Origin: Pseudideonella sakaiensis
Lineage (GTDB): Bacteria; Pseudomonadota; Gammaproteobacteria; Burkholderiales; Burkholderiaceae_C
NCBI RefSeq assembly: GCF_001293525.1
Contig: NZ_BBYR01000038.1
Span: 1 to 64,000, forward strand
Direction: 5' to 3'
DNA length: 64,000 nt
Of the stretch, positions 40,719-49,120 are shown one piece after another. Within the stretch, counting starts at the first letter, position 1. The number at the start of each line of letters is the position of its first letter. The notes beneath the pieces are model-generated. The model ran no database searches and was not told the origin of the DNA. It saw nothing but the letters and a program-made list of their open reading frames with translations. Position numbers and translations under genes: made by a program.

Positions 40719-41336
40719 GTGTCCGTCCTCGTCCGCATCGTCCTCGCCTGGGTGCTGGTGGTCGCCGTGCCGCTGCAGGGCCTGGCGGCCACGCTGATGC
40801 GCTGCTGCGGGCCGGCGGTGGCCGGTGTCCACGGGATGGCGGCGCATGGGTCGCCGGGCGTGGCTGCGGCCCACGCGGCACGGGCGCCGTCCTCAGCACC
40901 CACGGGGCACGCCGGGCGCGCGTCGCATGCGTCGCCGATGGCGCACGCGGCCCACTCGGCACCTGCGGAGCACGCGGGGCAGTCGGCGCACGCGCAGCGC
41001 TCGTTGCACGCGGCCCAAGGGATCCCCGCCGCGCACGCATCGCCGGCGGCGCCCGGCGCTGAAGCGGGTCTACCCGACCGCGGCGAGACTGGCCTGTCGA
41101 TGGACTCGCCGTCGGACTCCCCGGCGGCTGCGCACGGGGCGACGTCCCATGGATCGTCCGGCCCCTCCGGCTGCAGCCCTTGCGCGGCCTGCTGCGCGCT
41201 GTGGGCCCTGCCGACCGCCTTCCGCCTGCCCGAAGCGGCCGCGCCGGCGCATCCGCGCCGCGCGGCACCGCCGGCCCCGGTGCCCTCGCAGGCGCCGGAC
41301 ACGCTCGACCGACCTCCCCGCCGCGCCGCGGCCTGA
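40719..41336 (+). CDS. His-rich exported or membrane protein of the copper cassette
   Basis: A 205-residue protein with an N-terminal hydrophobic segment (LVRIVLAWVLVVAVPLQGLAA) acting as a signal peptide or anchor. A vicinal MRCC motif follows. The long middle region is rich in His and Ala, with many HA, AHA and GHA units and about 20 histidines. A second cysteine cluster (CSPCAACCALWAL) lies near the end. The composition suggests a metal sponge or sensor, and the genes downstream are for copper handling. No enzyme family is recognised. The start at GTG 40719 is supported by the -10-like TACACT placed six bases upstream. Confidence 0.65.
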   Translation: MSVLVRIVLAWVLVVAVPLQGLAATLMRCCGPAVAGVHGMAAHGSPGVAAAHAARAPSSAPTGHAGRASHASPMAHAAHSAPAEHAGQSAHAQRSLHAAQGIPAAHASPAAPGAEAGLPDRGETGLSMDSPSDSPAAAHGATSHGSSGPSGCSPCAACCALWALPTAFRLPEAAAPAHPRRAAPPAPVPSQAPDTLDRPPRRAAA

Positions 41337-41505
41337 CGCCGCGCGCCCCTCCCGGGCCGGCCCGGTGCGCCCCGCGCGCGCCGCCGCCCGGCCGCGACCT
41401 CGGTGCTTCCGCCGATCCGTCCGCGCCGTCCCCGGGAAGGGCCGCGCCCGCCTCCCTGCGCGCCTGCCGGCCGCAGGGCCGTGACCGCGCTTCCGGGAGG
41501 TTCCC

Positions 41506-41934
41506 GTGTCCTTCTCCATGGTCGGCAGCCGCGTCCGCGGCGCCGTGCTCCTGTCCGCCACGGCGGCGGCGTCCGCGCTCGCCGCCGCCCAGGCCCCGAC
41601 GCCTGCGCCCGGTCGCGCGGACCCGCTCGACCCGCGGGCGCCCGTGCCCGCGCTGCGCTACGCCTCCCCGCTCGCCGGCTACCGCGGCCTGGGCGAGGAC
41701 CGCCGCATCGGCTGGCAGGAGGCGAACGAGCGCGTCGCGCGCATCGGCGGCTGGCGCGCCTACGCCCGCGAGGCCCAGGTGCCCGCCGCGGATCCCGTGG
41801 CGCCCCCGCCGTCGACCGCGGTGACGCCCGTGCACCCGCACCCGCCGGCGTCCACGCCCGCGCCACCGCTGGGGCCAACGCCCGCGGCGTCGGCCGCCAG
41901 CGACGCTTCCCCCGCAGTTCGACACCAGCACTGA
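41506..41934 (+). CDS. Small periplasmic protein of the copper cassette
   Basis: A 142-residue exported protein. The signal peptide is GAVLLSATAAASALAAAQA. The mature core contains the block YASPLAGYRGLGEDRRIGW, soon followed by NERVARIGGWRAYARE. This resembles short uncharacterised proteins commonly found directly before TolC-type channels in betaproteobacterial metal-efflux loci. The C-terminus is Pro/Ala-rich with a few histidines (VHPHPP, VRHQH). The start is GTG at 41506 with GGGAGG seven bases upstream; ATG at 41518 is an alternative. Its role is unknown. It ends nine bases before the TolC-like gene. Confidence 0.7.
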   Translation: MSFSMVGSRVRGAVLLSATAAASALAAAQAPTPAPGRADPLDPRAPVPALRYASPLAGYRGLGEDRRIGWQEANERVARIGGWRAYAREAQVPAADPVAPPPSTAVTPVHPHPPASTPAPPLGPTPAASAASDASPAVRHQH

Positions 41935-41943
41935 GGCCCGACG

Positions 41944-43380
41944 ATGCCGAGCCTCCCGCTCCCCACCCGATCCCGCCGCGGCGCGGCCCCCGCGGCGCTG
42001 GCGCTGGCAGGGCTGCTGGCCGGATGTGCTGCGCTCCCGCCGGACCCGGGCCTGCCGGGCATCCAGGCCCGCGTTGCCGAGCGCCTGGGCCGGCCGGTCG
42101 AACTGGTGCGGGCCGACGGGCCGGCCGCGCTGGAGGGCATCGCGCGTCGCGTCGACGAGCTGCTGGCCGCGCCGCTGGACGCCGATGCGGCGGTGCAGGT
42201 CGCGCTGCTGAACCACCGCGGCCTGCAGGCCGACCTCGCCGGCCTCGGCGTCACCGAGGCGGAGGTGCTGCAGGCGGGCCGGCTGCCAAACCCCGGCGTC
42301 CGCTTCGGCCGCTCGACGCGTGGCGCCGAGCGGGAGATCGAGCGCAGCCTGCACCTCGACCTGGCCCGCCTGCTGGCGCGGCCGCTGGTGCTGCGTGCGG
42401 AGGCCCGCCGCCTCGACGCCGCGCGCGCTCGCGTGGCCGGGCAGGTGCTCGCGCTCGCCACCGACACCCGCAAGGCCTGGGTGCAGGCGGTGGCCGCCGA
42501 GGAAGGCCTGCGCTACGCGCGGCAGGTGATGCAGGCCGCCGAAGCCGCCGCGGAGCTGGCGCGCCGGATGGCGCAGGTCGGCAACTTCAGCCGGCTGCAG
42601 CAGGCGCGCGAGCAGGCCTTCCAGGCCGAGGCCGCGCTGGGCCTGGTGCGCGCCGCGCAGCAGCAGCAGGCCGCGCGCGAGCGCCTGGTTCGGCAGCTCG
42701 GGCTGTGGGGCGCGCAGACGGCCTTCCGCCTGCCGGAGCGCCTGCCCGAGCTGCCCGCGCAGCCGCTGGAGGCGCCGGGCCTGGAGCAGACGGCGCTGGC
42801 GCAGCGGCTCGACGTCCAGGCCGCACGCGCCACCACCGAAGCGACGGCGCAGCAGCTCGCCCGCGTGCGCGGCAACCGCTTCGTCGAGGTGCTGGACCTG
42901 GGCCTGCTGCGCAACGGTGCGAGCGGGGCCCCGGTGCAGCGGGGCTGGGAGATCGGCCTCGAGCTGCCGCTGTTCGACGACGGCGCCGCCCGTGTCGCGC
43001 GGGCGGCGGCGCTGCACGAGCAGGCGCTGCACGAGGCCGCGCAGGCCGCCATCGCAGCGCGCTCGGAGGTGCGCGAGGCCTATGGCGCCTACCGCGCCGC
43101 CTGGGACATCGCACGGCACCACCGCGACGAGCTGCTGCCGCTGCGCGCGCGCATCGCCGAGGAGAACCTGCTGCGCTACAACGGCATGCTGATCGGCGTG
43201 TTCGAGCTGCTCGCCGACGCCCGCGCGCAGATCGCCGGCGTGCAGGCCGCGATCGACGCGCTGCGCGACTTCTGGCTGGCCCAGGCCGACCTGGACCGCG
43301 CGCTCGTCGGCGCCCCGCGCCCCACCGCGGCCCTCGTCGCGCCTGCCGATGCGGCCGCCCCGGCGGCCGCGGCGCACTGA
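41944..43380 (+). CDS. TolC-family outer-membrane efflux channel (lipoprotein)
   Basis: A 478-residue outer-membrane factor. The N-terminus has a lipobox (ALAGLLAGC), so Cys24 or a neighbour is probably lipidated, as in NodT/CusC-type channels. The long coiled-coil helices and repeated architecture are evident (ALLNHRGLQADLAGLGVTEA, RRMAQVGNFSRLQQAREQA and YNGMLIGVFELLADAR). It would carry metal or oxidised products across the outer membrane. No matching RND pump or membrane-fusion protein lies next to it, so it must share a pump encoded elsewhere or have a different role. It abuts the multicopper oxidase gene. Confidence 0.88.
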   Translation: MPSLPLPTRSRRGAAPAALALAGLLAGCAALPPDPGLPGIQARVAERLGRPVELVRADGPAALEGIARRVDELLAAPLDADAAVQVALLNHRGLQADLAGLGVTEAEVLQAGRLPNPGVRFGRSTRGAEREIERSLHLDLARLLARPLVLRAEARRLDAARARVAGQVLALATDTRKAWVQAVAAEEGLRYARQVMQAAEAAAELARRMAQVGNFSRLQQAREQAFQAEAALGLVRAAQQQQAARERLVRQLGLWGAQTAFRLPERLPELPAQPLEAPGLEQTALAQRLDVQAARATTEATAQQLARVRGNRFVEVLDLGLLRNGASGAPVQRGWEIGLELPLFDDGAARVARAAALHEQALHEAAQAAIAARSEVREAYGAYRAAWDIARHHRDELLPLRARIAEENLLRYNGMLIGVFELLADARAQIAGVQAAIDALRDFWLAQADLDRALVGAPRPTAALVAPADAAAPAAAAH

Positions 43381-43415
43381 TGCCGCCACCCGCGGCGCCC
43401 CCTGCAGAGCACCCC

Positions 43416-44819
43416 ATGAACACCCGCAGACAGTTCCTCGGTGGCGCCGGCGTGGCCGCGGCCGCCGTCACGGCCGGCAGCGTGTCGCGCGCCGCGCTGG
43501 CCGCCCTGCCCGAAGCCGTGGTGCAGACCGGCGCCGGCACCCAGCCGCCGCTGCTGCCACCCACCGGCCGGCCCTACCGGCCCGTCGTCACGCTGAACGG
43601 CTGGACCCTGCCCTGGCGCATGAACGGCGGGGTCAAGGAGTTCCACCTGGTGGCCGAGCCGGTGGTGCGCGAGATGGCGCCCGGCTTCCGGGCCCACCTC
43701 TGGGGCTACAACGGCCAGAGCCCCGGCCCGACCATCGAGGTGGTCGAGGGCGACCACGTGCGCCTGTTCGTCACCAACCGGCTGGGCGAGCTCACCAGCG
43801 TGCACTGGCACGGCCAGCGCCTGCCCAACGGCATGGATGGCGTGAGCGGCCTGACCCAGCCCGGCATCCCGCCGGGCAAGACCTTCGTCTACGAGTTCGT
43901 CGCGCGCCGCGCGGGCACGTTCATGTACCACCCGCATGCCGACGAGATGGTGCAGATGGCGATGGGGATGATGGGCTTCTGGGTCACCCACCCGAAGGAC
44001 CGGCACCCGCTGATCGATCCGGTGGAGCGCGACTTCTGCTTCCTGCTCAATGCCTTCGACATCGAGCCGGGCAGCGCCACGCCGCGCGTCATGACGATGC
44101 TGGACTTCAACCTCTGGGGCTGGAACAGCCGCATCTTCCCCGGCATCGACCCGCTGGTCGTGCGCCAGGGCGACCGGGTGCGGCTGCGCGTGGGCAACCT
44201 GACCATGACCAACCACCCCATCCACCTGCACGGCCACGAGTTCCTCGTCACCGGCACCGACGGCGGCCCGACGCCCCGGGCCGCGCGCCAGCCCGAGGTG
44301 ACCACCGACGTCGCGGTGGGCCAGATGCGCCAGCTCGACTTCGTCGCCGACGAACCGGGCGACTGGGCGCTGCACTGCCACAAGAGCCACCACACGATGA
44401 ACGCGATGGGCCACGGCGTGCCGACGATGATCGGCGTCGACCACTCCGGCCTGGCGCGCCGGATCGGCGCGCTCGTGCCCGACTACATGGTGATGGGCGA
44501 ACGCGGCATGAAGGACATGACCGAGATGGCCATGCCGCTGCCCGACAACACCGCGCCGATGATGGCCGGCCGCGGCCCCTTCGGGCCGCTGGGCATGGGC
44601 GGCATGTTCAGCGTCCTCAAGGTGCGCCCCGACCAGCCCCCCGGGGACTACCGCGACCCCGGCGACTACCGCCACCCGCCGGGCAGCGTCGCCTACGAGT
44701 TCACCGGCAGCCTGCCCGAGCCGCTGCGGCCGACGGCCGCCGAGGCGCCGGCGCCCGGCACGGCCGGCCAGGTCGAGCTGCGGGTGCGCAAGCCCGGCGG
44801 CGGCCATGCCGGCCACTAG
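43416..44819 (+). CDS. Multicopper oxidase, Tat-exported
   Basis: A 467-residue copper oxidase. The Tat signal is TRRQFLGGAGVAAAAV. The four copper-binding blocks are HWH at 130-132, HPH at 172-174, HPIHLHGHE at 267-275 and HCHKSHH with the type-1 Cys at C321. The enzyme probably oxidises Cu(I) to the less toxic Cu(II) in the periplasm, as CueO and CopA do. Met-rich stretches follow (MVMGERGMKDMTEMAM and MGGMF), typical of copper-tolerance oxidases. The ATG at 43416 gives a clean Tat signal. An ATG at 43380 overlapping the previous stop would add 12 residues. Confidence 0.9.
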   Translation: MNTRRQFLGGAGVAAAAVTAGSVSRAALAALPEAVVQTGAGTQPPLLPPTGRPYRPVVTLNGWTLPWRMNGGVKEFHLVAEPVVREMAPGFRAHLWGYNGQSPGPTIEVVEGDHVRLFVTNRLGELTSVHWHGQRLPNGMDGVSGLTQPGIPPGKTFVYEFVARRAGTFMYHPHADEMVQMAMGMMGFWVTHPKDRHPLIDPVERDFCFLLNAFDIEPGSATPRVMTMLDFNLWGWNSRIFPGIDPLVVRQGDRVRLRVGNLTMTNHPIHLHGHEFLVTGTDGGPTPRAARQPEVTTDVAVGQMRQLDFVADEPGDWALHCHKSHHTMNAMGHGVPTMIGVDHSGLARRIGALVPDYMVMGERGMKDMTEMAMPLPDNTAPMMAGRGPFGPLGMGGMFSVLKVRPDQPPGDYRDPGDYRHPPGSVAYEFTGSLPEPLRPTAAEAPAPGTAGQVELRVRKPGGGHAGH

Positions 44820-44844
44820 ACCCCGTCCCGCTTCAGGAGATCCC

Positions 44845-45207
44845 ATGACCCGCCTCGCCTGCCTTTGCGTCGCTGCCGGCCTGCTCGCCAGCGCCTACCT
44901 GCCGTCCACCGCGCTCGCCCAGTCGTCCGCCCACGAGCCCCGGTCGCCCGCGACCGCCGGTGAGCCCGCGCCGGCGAGCGGCGTCGCGCTGACCGAAGGC
45001 GAGGTCCGCCGCATCGACCGCGAGGCCGGGACCGTCACGCTGCGCCACGGCGAGATCCGCCACCTCGACATGCCGGGCATGACCATGGTCTTCCAGGCCC
45101 GGCCCGCATCGCTGCTCGCGCCGCTCAAGGTCGGCGACCGGCTGCGCTTCCGGGCAGAGAAGACGGCGGACGGCTACGTGGTCACGGCCGTCGAGCCGCT
45201 GAAGTAG
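44845..45207 (+). CDS. CusF-like periplasmic copper chaperone
   Basis: A 120-residue protein. The signal peptide is CLCVAAGLLASAYLPSTALA and the small beta-barrel domain is of CusF type. The metal site reads IRHLDMPGMTMVF. Compared with E. coli CusF (W-P-E-M-T-M) the tryptophan is replaced by methionine, giving a Met-rich site that keeps the two key methionines and a nearby histidine. It should bind Cu(I) or Ag(I) and hand it to an oxidase or pump. The ATG at 44845 has AGGAGA six bases upstream. It closes the copper cassette. Confidence 0.85.
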   Translation: MTRLACLCVAAGLLASAYLPSTALAQSSAHEPRSPATAGEPAPASGVALTEGEVRRIDREAGTVTLRHGEIRHLDMPGMTMVFQARPASLLAPLKVGDRLRFRAEKTADGYVVTAVEPLK

Positions 45208-45323
45208 CGGGCCGGCGCGCGCCCCCGGCAACGGCCCGGCGGGCCTGCGCCGACGCAGCCCGGCCCGCCTGCGCAAGCGCCGCAGGCGCGCGTGATAGGG
45301 CACAGCGACCCGGCTGTCAATCC

Positions 45324-45359
45324 AGACATTGTCTATTTACCCCGAATTAGTCACTGTCT
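45324..45359 (+). promoter_or_regulatory. Two operator-like inverted repeats (AGACA-T-TGTCT type)
   Basis: Site A, AGACATTGTCT (45324-45334), is a perfect 5-1-5 inverted repeat. Site B, AGTCACTGTCT (45349-45359), has the same layout with one mismatch. Centres are 25 bp apart. Site A lies just upstream of the -35 box and site B in the spacer touching the -10 box. This placement is typical for repression by a TetR-type protein. Confidence 0.5.
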
Positions 45360-45364
45360 ACATT
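45336..45364 (+). promoter_or_regulatory. Sigma-70-type promoter of the CoA catabolic operon
   Basis: TTTACC (45336-45341) and TACATT (45359-45364) are separated by 17 bp and match -35 and -10 boxes. The start site would lie near 45371, about 23 bases before the enoyl-CoA hydratase ATG. The region is clearly more AT-rich than its surroundings. Confidence 0.5.
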
Positions 45365-45393
45365 TGCGGATCGATGCCCCAGGAGAACCGGAC

Positions 45394-46161
45394 ATGACCG
45401 CACCCCTCGTTCAATTCGCCCAGGACGGCGCCGTCGGCGTCGTCACGCTGGCCAAGCCCCCGCACAACCTGATCGACGATGCCCTGACCGGCGGCATCGC
45501 CGAGGCCTACCGCCGCGCCGAGGCCGAGGGCTGTCGCGCCATCCTGCTGAAGAGCGCGATGCGCCACTTCTGCGCCGGTGCCGATGTGAACGCCTTCGTC
45601 GGCGGGCGTCGGCGCGACCAGCAGAGCTTCGAGGCCATCCTCGACGCGCTGGAGAACACCCCGCTGCCCACCGTGGCCGCCGTTCACGGTGCGGCGCTCG
45701 GCGGCGGCGTGGAACTCGCCCTCACCTGCGACGTGATCGTGGCCGCGGACACGGCGACCTTCGGCATGGTCGAGGCCTCGCTCGGCCTGCTGCCGCTGCT
45801 GGGCGGCGTGCAGCGCATGGTGCAGCGCGTCGGCGTCGCGCGCGCCAAGGAACTGGCACTGTTCGCCCGCCGCCACACCGCCGCCACGCTCGAACGCTGG
45901 GGCGCCGTGAACCTCGTCGTGCCGGAGGACGAGCTGCCTGCGGCCGCGCTGTCCTGGGCGCGCCAGCTGGCCGCCGGTCCCACGGTCGCGCTGGGCGGCA
46001 TCAAGCGGCTGGCCGGGCTCGCGGCGCGCCACGGCATCGCCGCGGCAGATGCCGAGCAGACCGCCGTCAACGAGGCGATGTGGGCCACGCAGGACCAGAA
46101 GCGCGGCCTCGCCGCGTTCCAGGCCACCGGCCCGGGCACGGCCGTCTTCGAGGGGCGGTGA
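45394..46161 (+). CDS. Enoyl-CoA hydratase/isomerase family protein
   Basis: A 255-residue crotonase-fold enzyme. The oxyanion-hole segments are HFCAGADVNAF and GAALGGGVELALTCD. The two glutamates used for hydration are present (GGGVELAL and VEASLGLLP). It probably hydrates a 2-enoyl-CoA in a degradative pathway. The ATG at 45394 has AGGAGA upstream. It is the first gene of an operon running to about 53611 and it ends one base before the CoA-transferase gene. The substrate is unknown. Confidence 0.88.
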   Translation: MTAPLVQFAQDGAVGVVTLAKPPHNLIDDALTGGIAEAYRRAEAEGCRAILLKSAMRHFCAGADVNAFVGGRRRDQQSFEAILDALENTPLPTVAAVHGAALGGGVELALTCDVIVAADTATFGMVEASLGLLPLLGGVQRMVQRVGVARAKELALFARRHTAATLERWGAVNLVVPEDELPAAALSWARQLAAGPTVALGGIKRLAGLAARHGIAAADAEQTAVNEAMWATQDQKRGLAAFQATGPGTAVFEGR

Positions 46162-46162
46162 G

Positions 46163-47395
46163 ATGAGCGCCGCACCCCTTCACGGCCTGCGCGTGCTCGA
46201 CTTCACGCGCGTGCTGGCCGGCCCGCACTGCACCAAGCTGCTGCGCGACCTCGGCGCCGACATCACGAAGATCGAGCCGCCGGCCGGCGACGTGGCGCGC
46301 AACGGCGTGCCGCACGTCGACGGCATGTCGCTGTACTACACGCAGCAGAACGCGGGCAAGCGCAACCTGAGCATCGACCTCAACTGGCCCGAGGCACGCG
46401 AGATCGTCGCCGGCATGTGCCGCCAGGCCGACGTCATCGTGGAGAACTTCCGCCCCGGCACGCTGGCCCGCTTCGGCCTCGGCTACGAGCAGGTGAAGGC
46501 CGGCAACCCGGGCATCGTCTACGTGTCGATCAGCGGCTACGGCCAGACGGGTCCGTGGAAAAGCCGCCCGGCCTTCGCGCCGACCATCCACGCCGAGACC
46601 GGCTTCACCGACACGGTGGCACGCCACTACGGCGACAGTCTCGCCGGCAGCCACAACGACGCCTGCAGCCATGCCGACGTCTACACCGGGCTGCACGGCG
46701 CGATCGCGGTGCTGGCGGCGCTGCGGCACCGCGAGCGCACCGGCGAGGGCCAGCACGTCGACGTGTCGATGGCCGCCGCGATGCTGGCGGTGAACGAGCG
46801 CGCCGGGGCGCAACTGTCGGGCATCGACACGAACGACGAGCCGCTGGCGCTGGCCGCACCCGACTCGCACATCTACGCGCTCGCCGACGGCCGCCGGGTG
46901 ACGATCGCGTCGAGCCCCGTGGCCACGGCGGCGTTCACGCGCTACTGCGGGATGATGCGCCGCACCGACCTGCTGGCGGATCCGCGCTACGCCACGCCGA
47001 CGCTGCGCCGGCAGCACCTGGCCTCGATCCTGGCCGAGGTGCGCGCCTGGGTGCACACCTTCAACGACCTGGACGAACTGCAGGCCCAGGTGAGCGAGGT
47101 CAGCCTGGCCATCGGCGTGGTGCGCACGACCGAAGACTTCGCCGCCTCCGACTGGGCCCGCGAATGGGGCGCCGTGGTGGACGTCGACAACCGCGCCGGC
47201 GGCACGGCACGGATGCCGGGCGCGCCGTGGCGCTTCAGCGCCTCGGAGCTGCCGGCCGCGGGCCTGCCCTCGTTCCAGGGCGAGGACAACGCGGCCGTGC
47301 TGGCCGCGCAGGGCGTGCCGCCCGAGCAGGTGGACGACCTGCGCCGGCGGCGCGTGCTGCTGAGCCGCCGCACCCCGCGCGGCGCCTACGACTGA
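46163..47395 (+). CDS. CaiB/BaiF family (class III) CoA-transferase
   Basis: A 410-residue class III CoA-transferase. Typical sequence includes LRVLDFTRVLAGPHCTKLLRDLGAD, here split as VLDFTRVLAGPHCTKLLRDL, and KIEPPAGDVAR, ENFRPGTLARFGL and SISGYGQTGPW. The catalytic Asp region reads CSHADVYTGLHGA. These enzymes activate a carboxylic acid by moving CoA from a donor such as succinyl-CoA. It likely performs the activation step of this operon. It starts one base after the hydratase stop and precedes a Bug-type receptor. Confidence 0.9.
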   Translation: MSAAPLHGLRVLDFTRVLAGPHCTKLLRDLGADITKIEPPAGDVARNGVPHVDGMSLYYTQQNAGKRNLSIDLNWPEAREIVAGMCRQADVIVENFRPGTLARFGLGYEQVKAGNPGIVYVSISGYGQTGPWKSRPAFAPTIHAETGFTDTVARHYGDSLAGSHNDACSHADVYTGLHGAIAVLAALRHRERTGEGQHVDVSMAAAMLAVNERAGAQLSGIDTNDEPLALAAPDSHIYALADGRRVTIASSPVATAAFTRYCGMMRRTDLLADPRYATPTLRRQHLASILAEVRAWVHTFNDLDELQAQVSEVSLAIGVVRTTEDFAASDWAREWGAVVDVDNRAGGTARMPGAPWRFSASELPAAGLPSFQGEDNAAVLAAQGVPPEQVDDLRRRRVLLSRRTPRGAYD

Positions 47396-47415
47396 CCCCG
47401 ACACCGGAGAGCCCC

Positions 47416-48399
47416 ATGACCCCCTTCTCGCGCGCCCGCCGCGCCCTCCTCCCGCTGGCTGCGCTCTGCGCCTGGGCCACCACCCTGCCGCTGCAGGCCG
47501 CCGAGTTCCCGCAGCGACCGGTGAAGATCGTCGTCGGCTTCGCGCCGGGCGGCAGCACCGACTCCATCACCCGCGAGCTGGCGCGCCGCCTCGGCCGCGA
47601 ACTGGGCCAGACCGTCATCGTCGACAACAAGCCGGGCGGCGGACAGGTGCCGGCCATGCAGACCGCCGCCGGCAGCGGCGCCGACGGCTACACGCTGGTG
47701 ATCGGCTCGCCGGGCGGCTTCTCGGTCAGCCCGCACCTGTACAGGAAGCTGCCGTACGACGCCCGCGAGTTCGTGCCCATCGCGGCGATCGCCACCCAGG
47801 CCAACGTGCTGGTGGCCCGCCCCGACCTGCCGGCCTCGAACCTGCGCGAGCTGATGGCGCTGGCGAAGACGCGCAAGCAGGGGCTGAACTACGGCTCCTT
47901 CGGCTCGGGCACCAGCGCCCACCTCGCGATGGAGATGCTGAAGAAGCAGTCCGGCCTGGATGCCCTGCACATCGCCTACAAGGGCGACCCGCCGGCGCTG
48001 CTGGCGATCAAGGGCGGCGAGATCGACGTCGCCGTGATCACCATGTTCAGCGCCCAGCCGCGCATCCGCTCGGGCGAGCTGAAGGGGCTGGCCGTGCTGC
48101 AGGCCCGCCCCGACCGCAACCTGCCGCAGCTGCAGACCACCGCCCAGGCGGGCTACCCCGACGTCGACCTGCCGTCCTGGCTGGGCCTGTTCGCACCGCC
48201 GGGCACCCCGCAGCCGGTGGTGGAGAAGCTGGAGGCCGCGACACGCAAGGTGCTCGCGACGCCGGACTTCCAGGCCTACGTGCTGACCAACGGCAACGAG
48301 CCGCTCACGCTGGACAACCCGGCCTTCCTGGCCATGATCCAGCGCCAGTCGGCCCAGCTCGGCCAGGTCATCCGCGACATCAAGCTGCAGGCCGACTGA
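47416..48399 (+). CDS. Bug/TctC-family periplasmic solute-binding protein
   Basis: A 327-residue tripartite tricarboxylate transporter receptor. The signal peptide is LLPLAALCAWATTLPLQAAE. Family markers are FPQRPVKIVVGFAPGGSTD, VDNKPGGG, ADGYTLVIGSPGG and HIAYKGDPPALLAIKGGEID. These proteins capture organic acids in the periplasm. No TctA/TctB membrane subunits are nearby, which is common because Burkholderiales have many orphan receptors. Its position suggests that it binds the substrate of this catabolic operon. Confidence 0.92.
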   Translation: MTPFSRARRALLPLAALCAWATTLPLQAAEFPQRPVKIVVGFAPGGSTDSITRELARRLGRELGQTVIVDNKPGGGQVPAMQTAAGSGADGYTLVIGSPGGFSVSPHLYRKLPYDAREFVPIAAIATQANVLVARPDLPASNLRELMALAKTRKQGLNYGSFGSGTSAHLAMEMLKKQSGLDALHIAYKGDPPALLAIKGGEIDVAVITMFSAQPRIRSGELKGLAVLQARPDRNLPQLQTTAQAGYPDVDLPSWLGLFAPPGTPQPVVEKLEAATRKVLATPDFQAYVLTNGNEPLTLDNPAFLAMIQRQSAQLGQVIRDIKLQAD

Positions 48400-48412
48400 C
48401 GCGGAGCGCACC

Positions 48413-49120
48413 ATGATCGACAAGACAGCCGCCACGCTGGCGGACGCGCTCGGGCCGGTGCGCGACGGCGCCACGGTGCTGATCGGGGGCTTCGGCACCG
48501 CGGGCGTGCCCGAGGAACTGATCGATGCGCTGCGCCAGCAGGGTGCACGCGAGCTGACCCTCGTGAACAACAACGCCGGCAACGGCGACACCGGCCTCGC
48601 GGCGTTGCTGGCCAGCGGCGCGGTGCGCAAGATGGTGTGCAGCTTTCCGCGCACCGCCGACAGCTGGGTCTTCGACGACCTGTACCGCCGCGGCCGCATC
48701 GAGCTGGAGCTGGTGCCGCAGGGCACGCTGGCCGAGCGGCTGCGCGCGGCCGGCGCCGGCATCGGCGCCTTCTTCTGCCCCACCGGCTACGGCACGCCGC
48801 TGGCCGAGGGCAAGGAAACGCGCCTGATCGCCGGCCGCGGCCACGTGCTCGAGCTGCCGCTGCACGGCGACCTCGCGCTCGTGAAGGCCGAGCGTGGCGA
48901 CCGCTGGGGCAACCTCACCTACCGCAAGGCCGCCCGCAACTTCGGGCCGGTGATGGCCGCGGCGGCGCGGCACACGGTGGCCACGGTGCACGAGCTCGCC
49001 GAGCTGGGCGGGATCGACCCGGAGCACGTGGTTACGCCGGGTCTCTACGTCGACCGCGTGGTGCGCATCGATCGCGTCGCCACGCGGGCCGGCGGCTTCC
49101 GGCAGGAGCGCGCGGCATGA
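48413..49120 (+). CDS. 3-oxoacid CoA-transferase subunit A
   Basis: A 235-residue class I CoA-transferase alpha subunit similar to PcaI/ScoA. The glycine-rich GATVLIGGFGTAGVPEELID, NNNAGNGDTGLAALL and FFCPTGYGTPLAEGKE are typical. With subunit B it moves CoA from succinyl-CoA to a 3-oxoacid, such as 3-oxoadipate or acetoacetate. It overlaps the subunit B gene by four bases (ATGA). The true acceptor in this operon is not known, so pcaI is not assigned. Confidence 0.9.
   Translation: MIDKTAATLADALGPVRDGATVLIGGFGTAGVPEELIDALRQQGARELTLVNNNAGNGDTGLAALLASGAVRKMVCSFPRTADSWVFDDLYRRGRIELELVPQGTLAERLRAAGAGIGAFFCPTGYGTPLAEGKETRLIAGRGHVLELPLHGDLALVKAERGDRWGNLTYRKAARNFGPVMAAAARHTVATVHELAELGGIDPEHVVTPGLYVDRVVRIDRVATRAGGFRQERAA

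Noticed and set aside
35248-43389. A huge open frame on the minus strand continuing through hprA, sgaA, glyA and opposite fhs and the copper genes
   Set aside because: Only its last part is hprA. The rest is Arg/Ala/Gly-rich sequence in shadow frames, as expected from very high GC with few stop codons.
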